The notes under the pieces were generated by a model. The model saw only the letters and a list, made by a program, of their open reading frames with translations, did no database searches and had not been told where the DNA came from. A stretch of DNA of 5,767 nucleotides, from positions 1 through 5,767 of the forward strand of contig JACCQW010000060.1 in NCBI GenBank assembly GCA_013813955.1, given 5' to 3'. Below are positions 1 through 4,846 of this stretch, one piece after another. The position numbers and the translations under genes are program-made. The DNA is from Solirubrobacterales bacterium (GTDB taxonomy: Bacteria > Actinomycetota > Thermoleophilia > Solirubrobacterales > Solirubrobacteraceae). The number at the start of each line of letters is the position of its first letter. Position 1 is the stretch's first letter.

Positions 1-20
1 CCGAGGACGCCGATGCGCGC

Positions 21-554
21 ATGATCGACATACGCACCGCTCACACCGCCGACCTGGATGCAGCGACACTCACGGCGGCGCGCGCCCTGCTCGACGTGGT
101 CTTCGCAGGCGACATGAGCGACCACGACTGGGAGCACAGCCTCGGCGGAGTACATGCACTCGTCTGGGACGGACACGAGCTGGTCGGGCACGCGTCCGTC
201 GTCCAGAGGCGGCTCCTGCACGGCGGACGGGCGCTGCGAGCCGGCTATGTCGAGGGCGTCGGCGTGCGCGCGGACCGGCGACGGCGGGGGCACGGCGCGG
301 CCATGATGGAGGCGCTCGAGCGCGTGGTGCGTGGCGCGTACGAGCTGGGCGCGCTTGGCGCCACGGACGAGGCTGCGGAATTCTATGAGGGGCGTGGCTG
401 GAAATCGTGGAAGGGTCCGACCTCGGCGCTCACTCCAACCGGGATGATGCGCACCGAGGACGAGGACGGGTCTGTCTACGTCCTTCCCGTGGCGCTCTCG
501 CTCGACGTGTCCGGTGAGCTCACCTGCGACTGGCGCGACGGTGACCTCTGGTGA
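21..554 (+). CDS. Aminoglycoside 2'-N-acetyltransferase, AAC(2')-I family (GNAT fold)
   Basis: This 177-residue protein is predicted to transfer acetyl from acetyl-CoA to the 2'-amino group of aminoglycosides in the cytoplasm. It aligns almost without gaps, from memory, to the mycobacterial AAC(2')-I enzymes (about 181 residues). Shared blocks are HTADLD (8-13), FAGD (28-31), DWEHSLGG (36-43), QRRL (62-65), GYVEGVGVRAD (75-85), RGAYELGAL (104-112), GPTS (132-135) and the C-terminal CDWRDGDLW. The acetyl-CoA loop is RRRRGHG (86-92). Residues matching, at a constant offset of 4, those reported to contact drug in the M. tuberculosis enzyme are present: D31, D36, E78, D175 and the terminal W177. 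Two differ: G113 replaces a serine and E148 an aspartate. The start gives a family-like N-terminus, but the only Shine-Dalgarno candidate (gagga, 3-7) is 13 bases away, so a start left of the window edge is possible. Chromosomal copies in mycobacteria are often intrinsic genes without strong resistance, so the native substrate may not be a drug. Confidence 0.93.
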   Translation: MIDIRTAHTADLDAATLTAARALLDVVFAGDMSDHDWEHSLGGVHALVWDGHELVGHASVVQRRLLHGGRALRAGYVEGVGVRADRRRRGHGAAMMEALERVVRGAYELGALGATDEAAEFYEGRGWKSWKGPTSALTPTGMMRTEDEDGSVYVLPVALSLDVSGELTCDWRDGDLW

Positions 555-608
555 TGGCGGACCTGGACCGGCCTGACGATTCCCACGAGCGGGGTAGGCT
601 CCGCGCAC

Positions 609-812
609 ATGACCATCTGGGAGTACACGACCACCGTCATCACGCACGGCTTCATGGGCCGGCAGAGTGAAGAGCTCGACCGCGAGAAGCTCCAGGAGGA
701 GCTCACGCGGCTCGGGGCCGAGGGATGGGAGCTTGCCACCGTCTTCCTCGACGTCAACCTGCATCGCGAGAAGGACGGTCACGTGATCGTCTTCAAGCGA
801 CGCGTCGACTAA
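609..812 (+). CDS. DUF4177 domain protein, 67 residues
   Basis: This small protein matches the DUF4177 pattern, whose function is unknown. It has an N-terminal WEY strand (residues 4-6), a central helix with charged residues, then LGAEGWELATV (about 35-45), and closes with a strand ending in IVFKRRVD. LxxLGxEGWEL followed by a terminal FKR strand is the family hallmark, and the length is normal. No membrane segment, signal peptide or catalytic motif is visible. It starts 54 bases after the acetyltransferase stop and could be on the same transcript. No good ribosome binding site precedes the ATG; gcggggtagg (595-604) is the nearest purine-rich stretch. After the TAA stop (810-812) the same frame stays open and reads as a Pro-Glu-rich repeat (see 813-866), so an ancestral C-terminal tail is possible. 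Confidence 0.85.
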   Translation: MTIWEYTTTVITHGFMGRQSEELDREKLQEELTRLGAEGWELATVFLDVNLHREKDGHVIVFKRRVD

Positions 813-866
813 CCCGAACCCGGCGCCCCCGAACCCGCGCCCGAACCCGGCGCGCCCGAACCCGCG
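813..866 (+). repeat. 27-bp tandem duplication, two copies, just after the DUF4177 stop
   Basis: Positions 813-839 and 840-866 are 26/27 identical; the difference is c at 827 versus g at 854. Each copy contains two cccgaaccc units (starting at 813 and 828, then 840 and 855). The repeat length is a multiple of three. In the DUF4177 frame it reads PEPGAPEPA twice and then PAPPP, the look of a low-complexity protein tail, but it lies directly behind an intact TAA. Confidence 0.85.
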
Positions 867-999
867 CCCGCTCCACCCCCTCGGAGCGCTGCAGGAGGGC
901 TGTGGCATCCGGGGACGGCGCCGGCCTTGCAAATCCCTCCCGCTCCGGTTACTACTGCGCTCGGCATCGCAGTCGCACTACGAGCGAAAGGCAGGGCGC
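867..999. other. Intergenic spacer upstream of the membrane-protein gene
   Basis: Together with the tandem repeat, this makes up the 187-base gap between the DUF4177 gene and the membrane-protein gene. I see no credible small gene. It is less GC-rich toward its right end, where a weak promoter-like pair can be drawn. Confidence 0.5.
927..955 (+). promoter_or_regulatory. Possible sigma-70-type promoter for the membrane-protein gene
   Basis: TTGCAA (927-932) and TACTAC (950-955) are separated by 17 bases, the optimal spacing, and lie about 45 bases before the ATG at 1000. Both hexamers are weak matches (4/6 and 3/6). The call rests on spacing, position and the locally lower GC content. Confidence 0.3.
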
Positions 1000-1644
1000 A
1001 TGGGCAGGGGAAGGAGCTGGATGGTTCCGCTGACGGGCCTGGCGTTCTTCGTGCTGGCGATCGTCGGCTTCATGATCAGCGGCGATACCCCGGACCCGGG
1101 CGATCCGGCCCAGGAGATCGTCGACTTCTACGTCGACAACGAGGGCTCCCAGGTCCTGAGCGCCATTCTGACGGCACTGGCGGGCACGCTGCTCGTCTTC
1201 TTCGGCGCCCACCTACGAGCGATCCTGCGCGAGGGCGAGGGCAAGGGGGACTTCCTGCCCACGGTCCTCTTAGCCGGGGCGATCATCATCGCAGTCGGTC
1301 TCGCGATCGATGCCTCGATCATCTTCGCGCTCACCGACACGGCCGAGGAGATCGATCCCGCCGCGGTACAGGCGCTGAGCGCGCTCTACAACAACGACTT
1401 CGTGCCGTTCGCGATGGGAAGCCAGATCTTCCTGCTCGCGCTGGGGATCTCGGTGCTCAGCGGCGGTGCGCTGCCGAAGTGGATCGGTTGGATCGCGATC
1501 GCGCTTGCCGTCATCGCAGTGACCCCGATCGGCTTCGTGAGCTTCATCGGCTGGGGCATCCTCGTTGCGATCATCAGCGTGATGCTGACGATGCGGGCAC
1601 GGGCGACCCCGCACTCGCGAGCTCAGGGTGACGCCTTGCCGTAG
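1000..1644 (+). CDS. Uncharacterised integral membrane protein, about six transmembrane segments
   Basis: This 214-residue protein has hydrophobic stretches at about residues 9-27, 51-71, 87-109, 134-154, 160-178 and 180-198, so five or six membrane spans. The last two form a tight hairpin with a Thr-Pro-Ile-Gly turn (175-178). An acidic segment after the first span (GDTPDPGDPAQEIVDFY, 28-44) and another after the third (TDTAEEIDP, 112-120) probably face outward. A charged stretch (REGEGKGD, 77-84) probably faces the cytoplasm. I do not recognise a named family. The general layout is that of uncharacterised actinobacterial membrane proteins. The start is supported by gaaagg (986-991), 8 bases upstream of the ATG. 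Residue L91 is encoded by TTA (1270-1272), a rare codon in DNA this GC-rich. No catalytic or transport motif is visible. Confidence 0.85.
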   Translation: MGRGRSWMVPLTGLAFFVLAIVGFMISGDTPDPGDPAQEIVDFYVDNEGSQVLSAILTALAGTLLVFFGAHLRAILREGEGKGDFLPTVLLAGAIIIAVGLAIDASIIFALTDTAEEIDPAAVQALSALYNNDFVPFAMGSQIFLLALGISVLSGGALPKWIGWIAIALAVIAVTPIGFVSFIGWGILVAIISVMLTMRARATPHSRAQGDALP

Positions 1645-1658
1645 GCCCGTTCCCGCCC

Positions 1659-1666
1659 AGGAGAGG
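1659..1666 (+). promoter_or_regulatory. Ribosome binding site of the decayed VOC gene
   Basis: The purine run aggagagg ends 10 bases before the ATG at 1677. It shows that this start was once a real gene start, although the gene behind it is broken. Confidence 0.6.
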
Positions 1667-1676
1667 ACGCAGCGCG

Positions 1677-1842
1677 ATGCCGAAGATCACCCCGAATCTG
1701 TGGTTCGACACCGCTGCGAGACCCAGGACGATGTCGACTACTACTGGGACGCGCTGTCGCAGAGCGGAGAGGAGGGGCCGTGCGGCTGGCTCTCGACATC
1801 GCGGCGCTTCGCAAGGCGGCCGACGGCGTCCCGACGGCGTGA
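1677..1842 (+). pseudogene. Relic of a VOC-superfamily (PhnB-like) gene with two internal deletions
   Basis: Three pieces of one protein family lie in the right order but in three frames. Piece 1 (1677-1718) reads MPKITPNLWFDTAA, the typical start of PhnB/3-demethylubiquinone-methyltransferase-like VOC proteins. Piece 2 (1718-1792) reads CETQDDVDYYWDALSQ and on to GEEGPCGWL (its Cys codon starts at 1715), the family's central block. Piece 3 (1792-1842) reads LDIAALRKAADGVPTA and a TGA stop, the usual C-terminus. Family members are about 150-165 residues; only about 56 codons remain. I estimate losses of about 65 codons between pieces 1 and 2 and about 40 between pieces 2 and 3. Both joins sit in short sequences that could belong to either side (ctgcg near 1713-1718; ctctc at 1790-1794), as expected for microhomology deletion. 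The first metal-ligand region and the active-site loop after CGWL are gone, so no function is expected. Its start follows the membrane-protein stop by 32 bases. Confidence 0.85.
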
Positions 1843-1850
1843 GGATGATC

Positions 1851-1870
1851 GATGCCGTCGCGACGGCATC
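1851..1870. terminator. Perfect 20-bp palindrome between convergent genes; possible terminator
   Basis: gatgccgtcgcgacggcatc is its own reverse complement over all 20 bases and starts 8 bases after the VOC relic's stop. As RNA it would form an 8-bp stem with a 4-base loop. There is no T-tract on either side, so it is not a classic intrinsic terminator. It could be a hairpin terminator of the T-less kind, or a dimeric protein binding site. Confidence 0.45.
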
Positions 1871-1898
1871 CGGCTCGCCCGCCGTCCAAGAGGCGCGT

Positions 1899-1928
1899 AG
1901 AGGCGCGGCCGGCGAGAGCCGGACCTCT
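1899..1928. terminator. Two-part hairpin between convergent genes
   Basis: An inner stem ccggc/gccgg (1909-1913 and 1918-1922) is closed by a gaga tetraloop. It is flanked by an outer stem agagg/cctct (1899-1903 and 1924-1928) with an asymmetric internal loop. It sits in the 138-base gap between the plus-strand relic and the minus-strand gene ending at 1981. The gap also holds a short direct repeat, aggcgcg, at 1891 and 1901. A weak terminator for transcription from either side is plausible but unproven. Confidence 0.3.
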
Positions 1929-1980
1929 TCAGCTTGACGTCGGTCGCATCGAAAGCAGCAGCGTGTTCGTCAGGCGACGG

Positions 1981-2895
1981 TCACGGCACGGGATACGGCG
2001 TCCACTGATCGTCCGGGAGGCGCACCGCGGTCGGCCACGTCAGCGGTGCGATCTTCTGCGCGAGCGATGGCATGTCCTCGAAGCACATGCGCACGACGTC
2101 GCCGGCGCGCGCGGAGGGGCCGAGCGCCAGGGTTGCCACCACGTCAAGGAGCTGCTCCTGGGTCATCGCGCGCGCGGACCTGCCTGTGGCGGGGATCGCC
2201 GCGAGAGCGACCGCCTCGCCGTCGAGGCGCAGCGCGCCGATGCGCGAAACGTAGGCGAAGAGGTCGTCGACCGCGACGCCCGCCTCGTCCATCACGAAAC
2301 GGGCGCGGTCGAGCCGCCCGAGGCGGTAGCCGAGCTCGGCCTTCGTCAGCTCCGCGAGTTGCGGCGGCGTGAGCCAGAGCACCGACGCGCGCACGGCCGT
2401 CCCCGGGCTCGCGATGAGCGCACCCGGCATCGTCCCGAACGCGGTCGGGGACGCCTGCGCGCCGACGTCCACGCCATGCAGCTCGCCGGTCAGGACGAGC
2501 GCTGCGCGATCCGCGGGGTCGTCGAACGCGGCGAACCGAGCCTGCAGGCGCGACGGCGCGCCGTTGGCTCCGAAGGCCACGAGCGGATGCCGGTCGCGGG
2601 CGAACGCCGACACGACGGCGCGGCGGTCGCCCGGCTCCATGTCCTCGACCTGCTCGACCTCGCCGTCGCGCAGGACGAACGAGCCGGCGGGCCGTTCCCA
2701 CGGGTAGCTGAGCGCACGCTCGAGAGCGGCCGCGTCGTACGGGCGCCGCCCGAACCCACGGATGCGCTGCTCGAGCACCGCACGCCACGCCTCGTCGTCC
2801 AGGGCGAGCCACTCGAGCACCTGCGGGTCGTGGATCGGCGGCCAGTCGCGCACGCCGCCGAATCTAACCGGGCGCGCAAACATGCCGAACGACAT
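1981..2895 (-). CDS. Hypothetical protein with a gamma-glutamylcyclotransferase (GGCT)-like core
   Basis: This 304-residue protein is not one I can name. Residues 104-192 resemble the GGCT/AIG2 fold. LVAFGANGAPSRL (105-117) matches the family's YGSN-x-xx-RL loop with YGSN changed to FGAN. It is followed by VLTGELHGV (133-141), a PGAL segment (157-160), a SPGTAVRASVLWLTP strand-turn (163-177), and AELTKAELGY (181-190), where E187 is placed like the catalytic glutamate. Flanking regions of about 100 residues at each end are unassigned. There is no signal peptide or membrane segment, so it is probably cytosolic. The minus frame is preferred over the overlapping 373-codon plus frame because the latter is arginine-rich with no recognisable motif. 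The start is uncertain: the ATG at 2895 has only a weak gcggga beside it, and an in-frame ATG follows at 2883. It lies 113 bases downstream of nadA on the same strand. The GGCT assignment is inference by pattern. Confidence 0.75.
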   Translation of the reverse strand: MSFGMFARPVRFGGVRDWPPIHDPQVLEWLALDDEAWRAVLEQRIRGFGRRPYDAAALERALSYPWERPAGSFVLRDGEVEQVEDMEPGDRRAVVSAFARDRHPLVAFGANGAPSRLQARFAAFDDPADRAALVLTGELHGVDVGAQASPTAFGTMPGALIASPGTAVRASVLWLTPPQLAELTKAELGYRLGRLDRARFVMDEAGVAVDDLFAYVSRIGALRLDGEAVALAAIPATGRSARAMTQEQLLDVVATLALGPSARAGDVVRMCFEDMPSLAQKIAPLTWPTAVRLPDDQWTPYPVP

Positions 2896-2954
2896 TCCCG
2901 CGTCCGGGCGTGGCGGACCGCACGTCGAAGTTCCACGACGGCCGGGGCATCACC

Positions 2955-3007
2955 GGAGGGTGGCTCACGTTGACGTCCTCAGAGGAGGTCAACGTCAGGC
3001 ACCCCCC
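2955..3007. repeat. Large imperfect inverted repeat (26-bp arms) between nadA and the GGCT-like gene
   Basis: Arms 2955-2980 and 2982-3007 pair at 22 of 26 positions around a single centre base (2981). The innermost 14 pairs (acgttgacgtcctc against gaggaggtcaacgt) have one mismatch. On the minus strand it begins 2 bases after the nadA stop and ends 59 bases before the GGCT-like start. It could end the ubiA-nadC-nadA transcript as a strong hairpin without a T-tract. It could also be an operator: the left arm holds acgttgacgt (2967-2976), an ACGT-N2-ACGT core like that reported for some MerR-family regulators. Confidence 0.7.
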
Positions 3008-3008
3008 T

Positions 3009-4019
3009 TCAGGAGATGGCCACCATGCGCTCGATCGGCACGCGGGCGCGCTCGGCGACCTCGGCGGGAACCTTGACCTCGTGGACGCCGTCACGCAGGC
3101 AGTCGCGCAGCTTGGGCAGCGTGATCATCTTCATGTAGGTGCACGCGGCCCGCTCGTTGGCGGCGATGAACTCGGTGTCCGGCGCGGCCTCGCGCAGCGG
3201 GTGCAGCATCCCGATCTCGGTGGCGACGATCGCCGTCTGGCCCGGCTTGGCCTCGCGTGCGTAGCCGAGCATGCCGCCGGTGGAGAGCATGTGCACGCCC
3301 TCTGAGTCCACGTCACCGGCGGCGACGTACTCCATGACCGATGTCGAGCAGCCGCACTCGGGGTGGATGAGGAAGTCCGCGCCCGGATGCGCGGCGCGGA
3401 CGCGCTCGATGTCCCCGGGCCGGATGCCGGCGTGCACGTGGCACTCACCGTCCCAGACGTGCAGCGCGCGGCCGATGCGCTTCTCGACGTAGGCGCCGAG
3501 GAACATGTCCGGCCCGAAGAGGATCTCGGTGTCCGGCCCGTGCTCGCGCAGGATGTGCTCGACGACGGCCACCGCGTTGGAGGACGTCACGCAGTAGTCG
3601 GTGAGCGCCTTGATCTCCGCCGTCGTGTTGACGTACATCACCGTGACCGCGTTCGGGTGGTCGGCCTGCCATGCGCGCAGCTGCTCGGGCGTGATCGCGT
3701 CGGCCAGCGAGCAGCCGGCGTCCAGGTCCGGGATCAGGACGGTCTTGTCCGGGCACAGCACCGAGGCGGTCTCGGCCATGAAGTGCACGCCGCAGAAGGC
3801 GATGACCGAGGCGTTCGCGGCGGCGGCCTGCTGGGAGAGCCCGAGCGAGTCGCCGACGTAGTCGGCCACGTCCTGCACCTCGGGCACCTGATAGTTGTGG
3901 GCCAGGATGACCGCGTCGCGCTCGCGGGCCAGAGCGCGGACCTCCTCCTGCAGCTGCCTGACGTCGTACAGCTCCAGCGGGGCGTTCGCGGCGGCGGTGG
4001 GGGCCATGGGAAGGTTCAT
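3009..4019 (-). CDS. nadA: Quinolinate synthase NadA
   Basis: NadA condenses iminoaspartate with dihydroxyacetone phosphate to quinolinate in the cytoplasm, using a [4Fe-4S] cluster. The 336-residue product has the expected features: HNYQ (41-44), the DSLGLSQQA block (57-65), CGVHFMAETA (76-85), and the three cluster cysteines C103 (DAGCSL), C193 (GECHVH) and C293 (AACTYMK), matching E. coli C113, C200 and C297 by context. YVNTTAEIKA (129-138), VTSSNA (144-149), HPEC (219-222) and STGGM (246-250) are further conserved blocks. The C-terminus lacks the CxxCxxC-like cluster motif of E. coli NadA (CRSCAHC) and has the simpler ACTYMK form. The ATG overlaps the nadC stop (ATGA) and has a strong ribosome site, so I chose this start although the frame stays open far upstream. 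Length is normal for the family. Confidence 0.97.
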   Translation of the reverse strand: MNLPMAPTAAANAPLELYDVRQLQEEVRALARERDAVILAHNYQVPEVQDVADYVGDSLGLSQQAAAANASVIAFCGVHFMAETASVLCPDKTVLIPDLDAGCSLADAITPEQLRAWQADHPNAVTVMYVNTTAEIKALTDYCVTSSNAVAVVEHILREHGPDTEILFGPDMFLGAYVEKRIGRALHVWDGECHVHAGIRPGDIERVRAAHPGADFLIHPECGCSTSVMEYVAAGDVDSEGVHMLSTGGMLGYAREAKPGQTAIVATEIGMLHPLREAAPDTEFIAANERAACTYMKMITLPKLRDCLRDGVHEVKVPAEVAERARVPIERMVAIS

Positions 4020-4846
4020 GGCAGCGCCTCCAGGATCAGGGACAGGTCCAGGGCGGGAGCGGAGTGCGTCAGCGCACCCACCGAGATGAAGTCTACCCCG
4101 GTCTCCGCGTGAGCCCTGAGCGTGTCGAGGGTCATCCCGCCGCTGGCCTCCAGCTGCGCCCGGCCGCCGACGTGGCGCACGGCCGCTCGCAGCTCGCCGG
4201 GGCCCATGTTGTCGAGCAACAGCCGCGGGGCGCCGGCGGCCAGGGCCTCGTCGACCTCCTCCATGGTCCGGCACTCGACCTCCAGCGACAGATCGGGGAA
4301 GGCACGCCGGGCGGCTCGCACCGCCTCCCCCACCCCGCCCGCCAGCGCCGCGTGGTTCTCCTTGACCAGGACCATGTCGTGTAGGCCGGCGCGGTGGTTC
4401 AGGCCCCCGCCCGCGGCGACCGCGGCCTTCTCCAGCGCGCGCAGCCCGGGGGTCGTCTTGCGCGTGTCGAGGATCCGCGCGCCGGTGCCCTCCACCGCCT
4501 GCACGCAGCGGGCGGTGAGCGTCGCCACGCCGGACAGGCGCCCCAGGAAGTTCAGCGCGGTGCGCTCGGCGCCGAGCAGAGCGTGGGCGGCGCCGGTGGC
4601 GCGCAGCACGGGCGCGGGCGCCTGGCGCCACGTGCCCTCCGCGCCCAGGCGCTCGAGCGCCACCCCCCCGTCCAGCGCGCGGAACGCCGCCTCCGCGACA
4701 TCCAGCCCGAACACGACCCCGTCCGCCTTCTGGGTGATCGTCGCCACCGCGTGTGCGCCCTCGGGCACGGTGGCCAGCGTGGTGACGTCGCCGGCGCCGA
4801 GGTCCTCGGCCAGCGCGCGGGCGACGATGTCGTCGAGGCCGGTCAC
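4016..4846 (-). CDS. nadC: Nicotinate-nucleotide pyrophosphorylase (quinolinate phosphoribosyltransferase) NadC
   Basis: NadC converts quinolinate and PRPP to nicotinate mononucleotide, CO2 and pyrophosphate, consuming the product of the adjacent nadA. The 276-residue sequence shows the type II phosphoribosyltransferase signature: EDLGAGDVTT (14-23), AERTALNFL (93-101), LDTRKTTPGLR (126-136), NHRAGLHDMVLVKENH (150-165), LEVEC (188-192), LLLDNM (209-214) and ASGGM (234-238). Active-site residues R95, R129, K130, H151, R152, K162, E191 and D212 match those of the M. tuberculosis enzyme at a constant offset of 10. The start is GTG, overlapping the ubiA-like stop as GTGA. The larger open frame upstream is only absence of stops in GC-rich DNA. 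The downstream overlap with nadA (ATGA) indicates one transcript and translational coupling. The substrate loop reads HRAGLHD where HRMGLYD is common, a mild variation. Confidence 0.97.
   Translation of the reverse strand: MTGLDDIVARALAEDLGAGDVTTLATVPEGAHAVATITQKADGVVFGLDVAEAAFRALDGGVALERLGAEGTWRQAPAPVLRATGAAHALLGAERTALNFLGRLSGVATLTARCVQAVEGTGARILDTRKTTPGLRALEKAAVAAGGGLNHRAGLHDMVLVKENHAALAGGVGEAVRAARRAFPDLSLEVECRTMEEVDEALAAGAPRLLLDNMGPGELRAAVRHVGGRAQLEASGGMTLDTLRAHAETGVDFISVGALTHSAPALDLSLILEALP
4027..4031 (-). promoter_or_regulatory. Strong ribosome binding site of nadA inside the nadC end
   Basis: On the minus strand GGAGG lies 7 bases before the nadA ATG, within the last codons of nadC (Leu-Glu-Ala). 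It fixes the nadA start and supports independent as well as coupled initiation. Confidence 0.85.
4843..4846 (-). other. GTGA stop/start overlap between the prenyltransferase gene and nadC
   Basis: The TGA stop of the prenyltransferase gene shares bases with the GTG start of nadC. A ggcggg stretch directly precedes the GTG, too close for a normal ribosome site. NadC translation therefore probably depends on ribosomes finishing the upstream gene. Confidence 0.8.

Noticed and set aside
813..869. CRISPR-like or origin-like iterated repeat
   Set aside because: There are only two tandem 27-bp copies without spacers, and no DnaA boxes or cas genes. It is better explained as a simple tandem duplication.
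927..1631. 234-codon plus-strand frame overlapping the membrane-protein gene
   Set aside because: It is an Arg/Asp-rich shadow. The 1000-1644 frame encodes clear membrane segments and has a ribosome site. This frame is merely the stop-free continuation of the DUF4177 frame.
1852..2973. 373-codon open frame on the plus strand
   Set aside because: Its product is arginine-rich with no recognisable motif. It is antisense to the minus-strand GGCT-like gene, whose frame gives a balanced protein with family-like blocks.
2967..2998. Minus-strand promoter using TTGACC (2990-2985) within the inverted repeat
   Set aside because: No acceptable -10 hexamer is found 16-19 bases downstream (cgtgag or tgagcc), so the TTGACC match alone is not persuasive.
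2864..3094. 76-codon minus-strand frame reading LTLTSSEDVNV through the inverted repeat
   Set aside because: A near-identical peptide (LTLTSSEEVNV) appears on the opposite strand only because the DNA is palindromic. It overlaps the end of nadA out of frame and has no support as a gene.
3363..4112. 249-codon plus-strand frame across nadA
   Set aside because: It is a complementary-strand shadow of nadA, rich in Val, Arg and Asp from GC bias, without a ribosome site or family motifs.
4020..4631. Upstream extension of the nadA frame to 540 codons
   Set aside because: The extra 204 codons are a low-complexity Arg/Gly/Ala shadow of nadC. The ATG at 4019 has a strong ribosome site and gives a normal-length NadA.
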